Part shown: piece by piece, positions 43,437-50,842 of the stretch
Numbering within the stretch: the first letter of the stretch is position 1
Layout of the letters: each line of letters opens with the position of its first letter
Source of the DNA: an uncultured Gemmatimonadota bacterium
Lineage (GTDB): Bacteria > Latescibacterota > UBA2968 > UBA8231
Length of the DNA stretch: 64,000 nt
Direction: 5' to 3'
Assembly: GCA_903893785.1 (NCBI GenBank)
Contig: CAITNQ010000424.1
Coordinates: forward strand, 1-64,000
Translations under genes and position numbers: made by a program
Notes under the pieces: generated by a model
The model's database searches: none
Seen by the model: only the letters and a program-made list of their open reading frames with translations
Told to the model about the DNA's origin: nothing

Positions 43437-44776
43437 CGGCGTCTCCGGCTGGTCGGTAAGGGTTCGGGCGGCGCCACCAGCAGGCCCATCAGGCGCTGGA
43501 CGTGCTGATCGAGGCGCCCCGGCGAAACGCTGTCTTGGCGCAGATAGGCGTTGATCGGCTCGATGAACTTCAGGGCGCGGTCGATCCGCGGGTTACTGCC
43601 GCGGGCATAGGCGCCGATATTGATCAGGTCCTCGGCCTCGGCATGAGCGGCCAGCAACGACTTGATCTCGACGCTGCGTTCCCAGTGCGCCGGCGTCACC
43701 ACATCTTTCATCGCCCGGCTGATGCTCTCCATGACATCGATCGGCGGGTAGTGCCCGCGTGAAGTCAGGCGGCGGGACAGCACCACGTGACCGTCCAAGA
43801 TCGCGCGGGCCGCATCGGCGATGGGTTCGTCCATGTCGTCGCCCTCGACAAGCACGGTGTAAAGCCCGGTGATGCTGCCGTGGCGCGTCCCCCCGGCCCG
43901 TTCCAGCAGTCGCGGCAACAGGGCGAAGACCGAGGGCGTGTACCCCCGCGTGGTCGGCGGCTCGCCGGCTGCCAGGCCGATCTCGCGCTGGGCCATGGCG
44001 ACGCGGGTGATCGAATCCATCATCAGCATCACGTCGAGCCCTCGGTCGCGGAAATACTCCGCCACCGTGGTGGCCACCAAGGCCGCCTTGAGCCGGATAA
44101 GCGCCGGTTGGTCCGACGTGGCGACGACCACGACCGATCGACGTAGTCCTTCGTGACCCAGATTGTCTTCGAGGAAGTCCAGCACCTCCTTGCCGCGCTC
44201 GCCGACCAGGCCGATGACATTGACATCAGCCTCGGAATGGCGCGAGATCATCCCCAGGAGCGTGCTCTTCCCCACGCCAGACCCGGCGAATATCCCCAGG
44301 CGCTGCCCTTTGCCCACGGTGACCATGCCGTCCAGAGCCCGTACACCTGTGCCCAGGGGTTCCCGGACGCGCGCCCGGCTGAGCGGGTCCGGAGCAGCGC
44401 CGTGCACCGACACCGAAGCCTCGGCGTAGACCGGGCCTTTGCCGTCCAGCGGTTCGCCCAGACCATTGAGGATACGGCCCTGCAGTCCCCGCCCGACGGC
44501 GATGCGCAGCGGCGCGCCGGTGGCAAACACCGCGGTGCCCGGGCGGATACCCTCGATCGGGCCCAGCGGCGTCAGCAGTACCTGCTTGCCGCGGTACCCG
44601 ACCACCTCGGCGCGCACCCCGCGAGCCCGGCTGTCGCCGATGTAGCACAACTCGCCCAGAGCCACCCCTTCTGGGCCCAGGGCTTCCACGATAAGGCCCA
44701 CGACCTTGGCAACGCGGCCATAGGGCTGCAGCGGCCGGGCCTGATCGACGGCACGGAGAAGAGCCTCTGCTTCCAC
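43433..44776 (-). CDS. fliI: Flagellum-specific export ATPase FliI
   Basis: A 447-residue F1-beta-like ATPase. Walker A GSGVGKST at 165-172; VIGLVGERGKEVLDFLEDNLG; Walker B LDVMLMMDSITRVAMAQREIGLAAGEPPTTRGYTPSVFALLPRLLERAG. It powers or primes flagellar protein export. GTG start at 44776, two bases after the fliH stop. Confidence 0.97.
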   Translation of the reverse strand: MEAEALLRAVDQARPLQPYGRVAKVVGLIVEALGPEGVALGELCYIGDSRARGVRAEVVGYRGKQVLLTPLGPIEGIRPGTAVFATGAPLRIAVGRGLQGRILNGLGEPLDGKGPVYAEASVSVHGAAPDPLSRARVREPLGTGVRALDGMVTVGKGQRLGIFAGSGVGKSTLLGMISRHSEADVNVIGLVGERGKEVLDFLEDNLGHEGLRRSVVVVATSDQPALIRLKAALVATTVAEYFRDRGLDVMLMMDSITRVAMAQREIGLAAGEPPTTRGYTPSVFALLPRLLERAGGTRHGSITGLYTVLVEGDDMDEPIADAARAILDGHVVLSRRLTSRGHYPPIDVMESISRAMKDVVTPAHWERSVEIKSLLAAHAEAEDLINIGAYARGSNPRIDRALKFIEPINAYLRQDSVSPGRLDQHVQRLMGLLVAPPEPLPTSRRRR

Positions 44777-44778
44777 AG

Positions 44779-45558
44779 CTAGTCTCCTTCGGGGCCGGTC
44801 GCCGGCGGCGCCAAGGCAGCACGGAGGGCCTGGTGCAGGGCCTCCAGTTGGGTCTCCAGACGGGCGTCCACATTGCCCTCATCGCCCTCGACCATGCACC
44901 CCCCACGACCGACCGCGTCACTGGCAACGACGCGGAGAGCGGTGGCCTGAGCCACCTTGTCAACCCACCGGGCCGCGAATCGGCGCGCCAGTTGCACGTC
45001 CTCGGGATGCACTTTGATTTCCAGCCGGCTTTCCTGCGCCAAGGCCTCCAGAGCCGCACGGATACCTCGCACCAGGACGCGCGACTCGGCTTCGACCTGC
45101 ACGCCGGTGATGCGTCGGGCCGTGGCCACTGCCAGGTCGACGACGAGGGTCTCGGCGCCTCGCAGCACCTGCGCCCGGTCTTCTTCCAGGGAACGGTGCA
45201 GCGCTGCAAAGCGCTCGACGGCCTCGCGGGCCTCGGCCTCTTTGGCCTCGATGCCCGCCTGGTACCCCTCCTCGTAGCGCTGCTGGTGCACCTGCTGGCG
45301 GTCAGCTTCGGCACGCGCTGCAGCCTGGCGCAGCCGCTGCTCGGCGTCGGCCTGAAGCTGAGCGCGCTCCTGCGCCAAACGGGCCGCGGACTCGGTCTCC
45401 AGTTGCTGCCGCAGGGCTTGCACCCGGGCCTGTACCAAACCCGGCAGATCAATTGCGGACGGTCCGCTGGGTTCGGTGCTCAGGTACAGCTCACGCTCCG
45501 CCTGGCCCAGGGTGACTACGGGTCCGGTTACCCGTACCGTGCGGATGATCTTCGACAC
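44779..45558 (-). CDS. fliH: Flagellar assembly protein FliH
   Basis: A 259-residue FliH, regulator of FliI. The middle is a long coiled coil with many Gln, Arg and Glu residues, including the Gly-x3-Gly-type segment YEEGYQAGIEAKEAEA; the C-terminal domain (VVDLAVATARRITGVQVEAESRVLVRGIRAALEAL) resembles the vacuolar ATPase E subunit. GTG start at 45558. It follows fliF directly; the usual fliG is not between them. Confidence 0.92.
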   Translation of the reverse strand: MSKIIRTVRVTGPVVTLGQAERELYLSTEPSGPSAIDLPGLVQARVQALRQQLETESAARLAQERAQLQADAEQRLRQAAARAEADRQQVHQQRYEEGYQAGIEAKEAEAREAVERFAALHRSLEEDRAQVLRGAETLVVDLAVATARRITGVQVEAESRVLVRGIRAALEALAQESRLEIKVHPEDVQLARRFAARWVDKVAQATALRVVASDAVGRGGCMVEGDEGNVDARLETQLEALHQALRAALAPPATGPEGD

Positions 45559-45613
45559 GATCGTGGGCTCCGCCGGCAGCGGGGTCAGACCCCAGAGGCC
45601 GGATTCGGGGGCA

Positions 45614-47140
45614 TCACACTTTCTCTTCCAGTAACATCGTCTTGATCAGCTTGGCCGCGTCTTCGGGCCGGTCCCGGACCATCTGCTGCACCCGGGCCAA
45701 GATGATGTCATGGGGCGTCTCCGGGCGCTCGAACGATTCCTCGGCAACGTCGGGCTGCACTTCGCCGAGCACTTCGAGCTCTTCTTCCACGCCGACCCCG
45801 CGCCCGATGGCCTGGATGATGAAGCGCAGGGTTACCAGCGCCGCGACAATGCCGAGGATCTTGGCCACGGTGACGGCGATACCGGTCCAGAACTCCTTGC
45901 GCTGCTCGGCTTCGGCTGCCTTCTTGGCCTGCAGTTCCTCGGTTTTCTCGAACGGCATGGCGAAGATGGTGATCTGATCGCCGCGCTTCTCGTCGAGACC
46001 GACCGCGTTGATCGCCAGTTGCCTGAGGTGCTCGATCTCCTGGTCGGTGCGCTTCTCTTCGATGTACTCGTTGGGGTTATTGGGGTCGACGACAACCTTG
46101 GTCTCGTCGATGGTCAGGGCCATGGACATGCGCTCGATTCGCCCGACCGCACCGACGATGTTCTGCACCGTACGGTTGACCTCGTAGTTGCGTATCGTCT
46201 GCTCGTCGGTCCCCTGCTCGGCCGAGCTCTTCTCGTTGGTCTCCTCGCTGACCACCACCTGCGTTTCGCCGGGATCCACCGTGTTACTCTGCGTCTGGCG
46301 CTGACTGAAATCCAGCGTGCAGTTGATCCGGACCCGCGAGCGGTCCTTGGCAATGACCTGGTCCATCAGGCTCTGGACTTTCTGCTCCAGGGCCCGCTCA
46401 ACCTGCTGCTGCATCTCGAACTGCTTGTTGGCCACCTTGACCAGCGGGTCTTTCTCCTCGGAGAGCATGTTGCCCGACTGATCGAGGACCACCACGTTGG
46501 CCGGTTCCAGGCCTTCGACGCTAGCACTGACGAGGTTGACGATGGCGTCCACGCGCTCGCGCTTCAGGCGCGCATTCTTGGCCAGCGTCAGGGACACCGA
46601 GGCAGTCGTGGGGTTCTGCGTTTCGCTGAACAGGCTGGGGGCCGGGATCACCAGGTGCACGCGCGCGGAGCGAACCCCGTCAATGCGCTCGAGGGTCTTC
46701 TCCAATTCCTCCTGCAGGGCCCGCTGGAAATTGACTTTCTGCAGGAAGTCGGTCATGGTGAGCTGCGCGTCTTTGAAGATGTCGTAGCCCATGCGTCCGG
46801 TCTTGGGGTACCCTTCGCCAGCCAGACGCAAGCGCAGGTCGCGGACCTCGTCGGCGGGCACGAGAATGGCGCTGGCATCGTTGGTCAGCCGATGCCGCAC
46901 CTGCATGTCCGTGAGTCGCCGGCTGACGTCGGCCGCTTCCTGGTAGTCCAGGTCGGCATACAGAATCGCGCCGTCCCAGTTTTTGTCGTCTTTGCCGGTC
47001 GAGGCGAAGATGGCAATGGCGATGGCGAGGACCACGGCAGCCGCCACGCCCACGACCAAACCGCGCTGCATCTGGTTGGCGCCACCCCACCAGGCTCGGG
47101 AGCGATCGGCGATGTCGTTGATTGGAGTCGGCAGGTTCAT
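45614..47140 (-). CDS. fliF: Flagellar MS-ring protein FliF
   Basis: A 508-residue FliF. Two membrane helices (about 25-45 and 420-440), periplasmic ring-building domains with ADVSRRLTDMQVRHRLTNDASAILVPADEVRDLRLRLAGEGYP and RALQEELEKTLERIDGVRSARVHLVIPAPSLFSETQNPTTASVSL, and a cytoplasmic tail ending RVQQMVRDRPEDAAKLIKTMLLEEKV, which is the FliG-binding end. The tail is intact, so a FliG partner is expected elsewhere in the genome. Confidence 0.97.
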   Translation of the reverse strand: MNLPTPINDIADRSRAWWGGANQMQRGLVVGVAAAVVLAIAIAIFASTGKDDKNWDGAILYADLDYQEAADVSRRLTDMQVRHRLTNDASAILVPADEVRDLRLRLAGEGYPKTGRMGYDIFKDAQLTMTDFLQKVNFQRALQEELEKTLERIDGVRSARVHLVIPAPSLFSETQNPTTASVSLTLAKNARLKRERVDAIVNLVSASVEGLEPANVVVLDQSGNMLSEEKDPLVKVANKQFEMQQQVERALEQKVQSLMDQVIAKDRSRVRINCTLDFSQRQTQSNTVDPGETQVVVSEETNEKSSAEQGTDEQTIRNYEVNRTVQNIVGAVGRIERMSMALTIDETKVVVDPNNPNEYIEEKRTDQEIEHLRQLAINAVGLDEKRGDQITIFAMPFEKTEELQAKKAAEAEQRKEFWTGIAVTVAKILGIVAALVTLRFIIQAIGRGVGVEEELEVLGEVQPDVAEESFERPETPHDIILARVQQMVRDRPEDAAKLIKTMLLEEKV

Positions 47141-47267
47141 CGGTGCGGTCCTCGATGGGTGGATAACCGGTAACAGGGGCAGACCGTACGGACCCCAAGC
47201 CGGCGGCCGCCAGCCCCTACCCGGGCGGCCCCGACGCTGCCGGCGCAGGCGGGCCGGCAGACGGGCG

Positions 47268-47612
47268 CTACACCTGCATGCGGATCAGTTCCTGGTACCC
47301 TTCCAGGACGCGGTTGCGGATTTCCAGCATCAGGTCCATGGCCACCGAAGCCTCCTCCACCGCAATCATCACCTGGTGCACATCGGTCGACTTGCCCGTG
47401 GCCAGGCCGTTGATGGCGTCGCCGGCGGAGAACTGAAGGTCATTGACGTCACTGGCAAAGTCCTTCACCAGATCGCCGAACGTGCGTTGCGTCCCGGCCT
47501 CCTGTGGCGTAGCCACGGCCGTGCCGGTTGGCACCGCGTCGCGCGACGGCAACTGGAGGCGGAAAGCCCCCTCGCTGCGGCCGGTGAAGTCGCGGATCGC
47601 CTGAATAGCCAT
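47268..47612 (-). CDS. fliE: Flagellar hook-basal body protein FliE
   Basis: A 114-residue FliE, adaptor between MS ring and rod. The conserved C-terminal part is FGDLVKDFASDVNDLQFSAGDAINGLATGKSTDVHQVMIAVEEASVAMDLMLEIRNRVLEGYQELIRMQV. ATG at 47612 is one base after the stop of the transglycosylase gene; the longer frame upstream is that gene out of frame. Confidence 0.96.
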   Translation of the reverse strand: MAIQAIRDFTGRSEGAFRLQLPSRDAVPTGTAVATPQEAGTQRTFGDLVKDFASDVNDLQFSAGDAINGLATGKSTDVHQVMIAVEEASVAMDLMLEIRNRVLEGYQELIRMQV

Positions 47613-47613
47613 C

Positions 47614-48252
47614 TCAGCGCACCTCGACTTGGCCGAGTTGCCGGCGCAGGCGCATGACCCGAGGTACGTACTCCCGTGTCTCCAGGGGCATCCGCCCCTG
47701 CTCGACGGCCTGTGGCCCGGCGTTGTAGGCCCACAGCGCCACCTCAACAGTGCGATACCGGTCGAGCAGCGAACGCAGATACCGCGTGCCCGAGGCAATG
47801 TTGTGCTCCGGGTCAAACAGATCGCCGGCGCCCAGGGACTTGCCCGTGGCCGGCATGAGTTGCATCAGTCCCCGGGCCCCTTTGCGCGACACGGCGCGGG
47901 GGTCGCCCCCGGACTCGGCCTGGATCACCGCGCGCACCAGGTTGGCGTCCAGGCGGTTCTCGGCGCTGTAGCGGTCGACCAGTTCATCGTAGTGTGCCCC
48001 CCGCGGTCCGGTGTCCCGGCGGTCGCGATCGGGTTCGCCGATCCGCCCCAGGAACGGCCGCGGTTGGCCGTGGACGGGACGGCTGCTGCGGCCGACGATA
48101 CCGGCCACCGTATGGTTGGCGAAGCTGTTGGCGATGATCGCCGCCAGCGGGTCGGCGGGGGGTGACCCGGCCATCAGCGCCGACGCGGTGCCCAGGGTCG
48201 TGACCCAGGCAGCGACGGCGGCACGCGGCGCGCGGCGGCAGCGGGCGGTCAC
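47614..48252 (-). CDS. Lytic transglycosylase in flagellar operon
   Basis: A 212-residue SLT-type lytic transglycosylase with a signal-like N-terminus. Catalytic Glu in VIQAESGGDP, then RKGARGLMQLMPATG, NIASGTRYLRSLL and ALWAYNAGP, the usual family-1 motifs. Encoded between flgC and fliE, it most likely opens the peptidoglycan for the rod, the job done in enterobacteria by the C-terminal domain of FlgJ. GTG start at 48252 overlaps the stop of the preceding gene (GTGA). Confidence 0.9.
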   Translation of the reverse strand: MTARCRRAPRAAVAAWVTTLGTASALMAGSPPADPLAAIIANSFANHTVAGIVGRSSRPVHGQPRPFLGRIGEPDRDRRDTGPRGAHYDELVDRYSAENRLDANLVRAVIQAESGGDPRAVSRKGARGLMQLMPATGKSLGAGDLFDPEHNIASGTRYLRSLLDRYRTVEVALWAYNAGPQAVEQGRMPLETREYVPRVMRLRRQLGQVEVR

Positions 48253-48587
48253 GCGGTCAGGTCCATCAGCCCGCCCAGGCTCACCCCGGTGCTGGCCGCG
48301 CGGACACCGCGCAGACCGTATACCGAAGGGGAGGGGGCGGTGGCTGCAGCCGGGGCCGCGAAGGCGTCGCGCAGGGCCTGCGTTTCAGCGGCACTGAGCA
48401 CGGCCTGCAGTCTGGGGCTCGAGGTGACCTGGGTCGCGGCCGGCGAAACCGGGGGTGCCGGGGCCGAGGGGCGGTCGACCCTGGGGGTGGAGACGCCGCG
48501 GCGGCCGTCGATGGTCAGGTCAGCCTGGGCCCTTGGCGCCAGGGCGCGAGGCAGCGCCCCGCCCGAGGCTGTGCGGTTGATGTTCAT
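48249..48587 (-). CDS. Small unknown protein of flagellar operon
   Basis: A 112-residue protein not recognised. It has a Pro/Ala-rich first half and a conserved-looking end: SSPRLQAVLSAAETQALRDAFA followed by VYGLRGVRAASTGVSLGGLMDLTA. GGAGGG five bases before the ATG is a strong ribosome site. It lies between flgC and the transglycosylase and overlaps the latter by four bases. It is not a FlgJ rod-binding domain by sequence, but its place suggests a partner of the transglycosylase or an export factor. Confidence 0.65.
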   Translation of the reverse strand: MNINRTASGGALPRALAPRAQADLTIDGRRGVSTPRVDRPSAPAPPVSPAATQVTSSPRLQAVLSAAETQALRDAFAAPAAATAPSPSVYGLRGVRAASTGVSLGGLMDLTA

Positions 48588-48635
48588 GGGTTCCCTCCCC
48601 GTGGCAGATCACGGCGCCCGGCGGGCGCCGCCGGG

Positions 48636-49127
48636 CTAGATCTCCAGCGACCGGTTGATCATGTCCTTGGCCGCGCCCAGCACCGTGACGTTAGCCTCGT
48701 AGGCGCGCGACGTGGCGATCATGTCCACCATCTCGGTGATCGGATTGATGTCCGGAAGCAGCACCATGCCGTCTTCGCGGGCATCCGGATGGTTCGGGTC
48801 GTACACCATGCGCGGTTTGACCGGCTCCTCGCGCACCTCGGCGGTGCGCACGCCGGAGCCGACGATGAACTCCCCCGGCTGCGGCGCCCCCTCCTCCATG
48901 TGCGCCGCCTGCGTCCGCCGCAGGCGGTTCTGTTCGCGATCGAGGACGGTGTTGAAGGTGCTGGCCTTGGGCGCCTCCATCATGATCACACGCTTGCGCT
49001 TGTACGGGCCGCCCTCGTCGGTGCGCGTGGTGTCAACGTTGGCCAGGTTGCTGGCGATAGCGGTCAGGCGACGCCGCTGCGCGCTCAGACCCGTGCCGCT
49101 GATGTCGATGGTATCGAAGATGCGCAT
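48636..49127 (-). CDS. flgC: Flagellar proximal rod protein FlgC
   Basis: A 163-residue rod protein with the start MRIFDTIDISGTGLSAQRRRLTAIASNLANVDTTRT and the end NPITEMVDMIATSRAYEANVTVLGAAKDMINRSLEI. It is slightly longer than usual because of a basic insert (LDREQNRLRRTQAAHME) in the middle. Confidence 0.96.
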   Translation of the reverse strand: MRIFDTIDISGTGLSAQRRRLTAIASNLANVDTTRTDEGGPYKRKRVIMMEAPKASTFNTVLDREQNRLRRTQAAHMEEGAPQPGEFIVGSGVRTAEVREEPVKPRMVYDPNHPDAREDGMVLLPDINPITEMVDMIATSRAYEANVTVLGAAKDMINRSLEI

Positions 49128-49190
49128 GCGGGTTCACTCGCGGTTGCCGCGCGACCCTGGAGGGTCAGCGCCGGTGGCGGGCGGCGGAGC

Positions 49191-49604
49191 TCAGCGCGAG
49201 CGTCCGGTGATGGCTTTGCGCAGTCCGTCGAACTGCCGCGCCATCAGCTTCTGGCCGGCGTTGAAGAACAGGTGGTTCTCGGCCAGGGTGGCCATCTCCT
49301 GGTCGATGTCGACATTGTTCAGTCCTGAGTCGTTGACACTGGATTCGGGCTCGAAGACTTCCGGGTTGGCCGTGGGGCTAGGGATCGCCAGGTGCCGCGG
49401 GTCGCTACGGCGTCCCTCGATCGCGGTGTTGCCGACAATGGACTCCAGATAGTCCTGGAAGCGCACGTCCTGGCGCCGGTACCCCGGGGTGCTGACGTTG
49501 GCGACGTTGTTAGCCAGCACGCGCTGCCGGAGCTGGGTAACGTCCAGCACGCCGGTGAGCACCGGGACCTTGGTCTTGTTGAACAGCACCTTGTCGAGGA
49601 ACAT
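49191..49604 (-). CDS. flgB: Flagellar proximal rod protein FlgB
   Basis: A 137-residue FlgB, first gene of the cluster. Signature RQRVLANNVANVSTPGYRRQDVRFQDYLESI and the C-terminal NNVDIDQEMATLAENHLFFNAGQKLMARQFDGLRKAI. GGAGGG six bases before the ATG; a sigma-54 promoter lies about 50 bases upstream. Confidence 0.96.
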   Translation of the reverse strand: MFLDKVLFNKTKVPVLTGVLDVTQLRQRVLANNVANVSTPGYRRQDVRFQDYLESIVGNTAIEGRRSDPRHLAIPSPTANPEVFEPESSVNDSGLNNVDIDQEMATLAENHLFFNAGQKLMARQFDGLRKAITGRSR

Positions 49605-49652
49605 GCTTCACCCTCCGCGTGGACCGCGCGAACCCGCATCGGCAGGGGCGGG

Positions 49653-49668
49653 AGCAAAGCCTATGCCA
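49653..49668 (-). promoter_or_regulatory. Sigma-54 promoter of the flgB unit
   Basis: Minus-strand TGGCATAGGCTTTGCT: TGGCA at -24, TTGCT at -12, GG and GC ten bases apart. The following CCC and the TGGCATA block are shared with the fliO promoter. Transcription would begin near 49642, 38 bases before the flgB start. Confidence 0.87.
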
Positions 49669-49699
49669 TGACCACCCAGAGAGTGCGGTAGGGCCTTGG

Positions 49700-49724
49700 C
49701 GCGGTTGTGGTTGCGGCAACCGCG
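49700..49724. repeat. Inverted repeat upstream of the flgB promoter
   Basis: CGCGGTTG-N9-CAACCGCG, perfect eight-base arms, centred about 45 bases upstream of the -24 box. Its place and symmetry fit a dimeric activator site. Confidence 0.5.
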
Positions 49725-49864
49725 GCCGGGCCGGGCCGAGCCCGGCAGAGGGAAGGATGGGAGCCCAGCGGCACGATGGCGGGAAAATCCTGCCCTCGGC
49801 GGCGGGCGTGGCCACCCGAGGGGTCAGGGTCGCCGACGGCCAGGCGGTGGACGCACGGGGTGCC

Positions 49865-50842
49865 TCAGTCGCGGGGCGCGCCGACGCGGCGTTCCACGGG
49901 CGGCACGTGCCCGCCCTGCTGGTTGGCGCTGGCCAGCATGTCGCCGATCAGGCCGGTGGAGATGAACTGCACGCCGACGACCAGGAGCAGCACCGCCAGC
50001 ATGAGCAGCGGGTGGCGGTTCTGGATGTCGCCGAAGCGCAGGCGCAGGGAGGCGATGTACAGGGCGATCACACTGCCGATGCCGGCCGCCACCACACCGA
50101 GGGCGCCGAAGACGTGCATGGGCCGGGTCATGAAGCGCATCACGAAGGTGATGCTCAGCAAGTCCAGGAAGCCGCTCAGCAGACGTCGCGCCCCGAACTT
50201 GGAGTAACCGTACCGGCGCGGATGGTGCAGGACCACGACCTCGCCCACGCGGTAACCGAGCCAGTGCGCCATCGCCGGCAGATAGCGGTACAGCTCGCCG
50301 TACAGATAGGGCAGCACGTCTTGGGTGACTTCGCGGCGATAGGCCTTGAGGCCGCAGTTGAAGTCGTGCAGGCGGATGCCGGCCACGGCCGAGGTGACCC
50401 GGTTCCACACCTTGGAGGGCAGCGTCTTGCTCAGCGGGTCATGGCGCCGGCGCTTCCAGCCCGAGATCAGATCGTGGTCGGGTTCGAGGGCCGCAAGCAG
50501 GTGCGGGATCTCCTGCGGGTCGTCTTGGAGGTCGGCGTCCATGGTGATGACGATCCGGCCCCGAGCCTCGCGGAAGCCGGCCGACAGGGCGGCCGCCTTG
50601 CGGTAGTTGCGGCGGAAACGCACCCCGCGGATGCGCGGATCGGCCTGGTGCAGGGCCTCGACGACGGCAAAGGACCCGTCTGTGCTGCCGTCGTCAACGA
50701 AGACCACCTCACTGGCGAAGGGCAACGTGGCCAGGACCGGGGCGAGTTGGTCATAGAGCGGGCGCAGGCTCTCAACTTCGTTGTACACAGGTATGACCAC
50801 GGAAAGCCCGACGTCGGTCGGGGCTGCCTGCTCGGGTACCAT
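49865..50842 (-). CDS. Membrane glycosyltransferase family 2 (GtrB/DPM-like)
   Basis: A 325-residue GT2. The GT-A domain shows SVVIPVYNEVESL, VVFVDDGSTDGS, the metal site MDADLQDDPQEIP and SKTLPSKVWNRV; two membrane helices follow (about 240-300: VFGALGVVAAGIGSVIALYI, LLMLAVLLLVVGVQFISTGLIGD). This layout is that of GtrB, ArnC and dolichyl-phosphate mannose synthase-like enzymes, which put a sugar onto a polyprenyl phosphate. TGATG overlap with the upstream ligase/TPR gene. Confidence 0.9.
   Translation of the reverse strand: MVPEQAAPTDVGLSVVIPVYNEVESLRPLYDQLAPVLATLPFASEVVFVDDGSTDGSFAVVEALHQADPRIRGVRFRRNYRKAAALSAGFREARGRIVITMDADLQDDPQEIPHLLAALEPDHDLISGWKRRRHDPLSKTLPSKVWNRVTSAVAGIRLHDFNCGLKAYRREVTQDVLPYLYGELYRYLPAMAHWLGYRVGEVVVLHHPRRYGYSKFGARRLLSGFLDLLSITFVMRFMTRPMHVFGALGVVAAGIGSVIALYIASLRLRFGDIQNRHPLLMLAVLLLVVGVQFISTGLIGDMLASANQQGGHVPPVERRVGAPRD

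Larger units (their letters stand above)
49605..49864. other. Control region upstream of flgB
   Basis: 260 bases between the flgB start and the 3' end of the membrane glycosyltransferase gene, both on the minus strand. It holds the sigma-54 promoter (49653-49668) and an inverted repeat (49700-49724). No terminator with a T tract is seen for the glycan operon. Confidence 0.6.
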
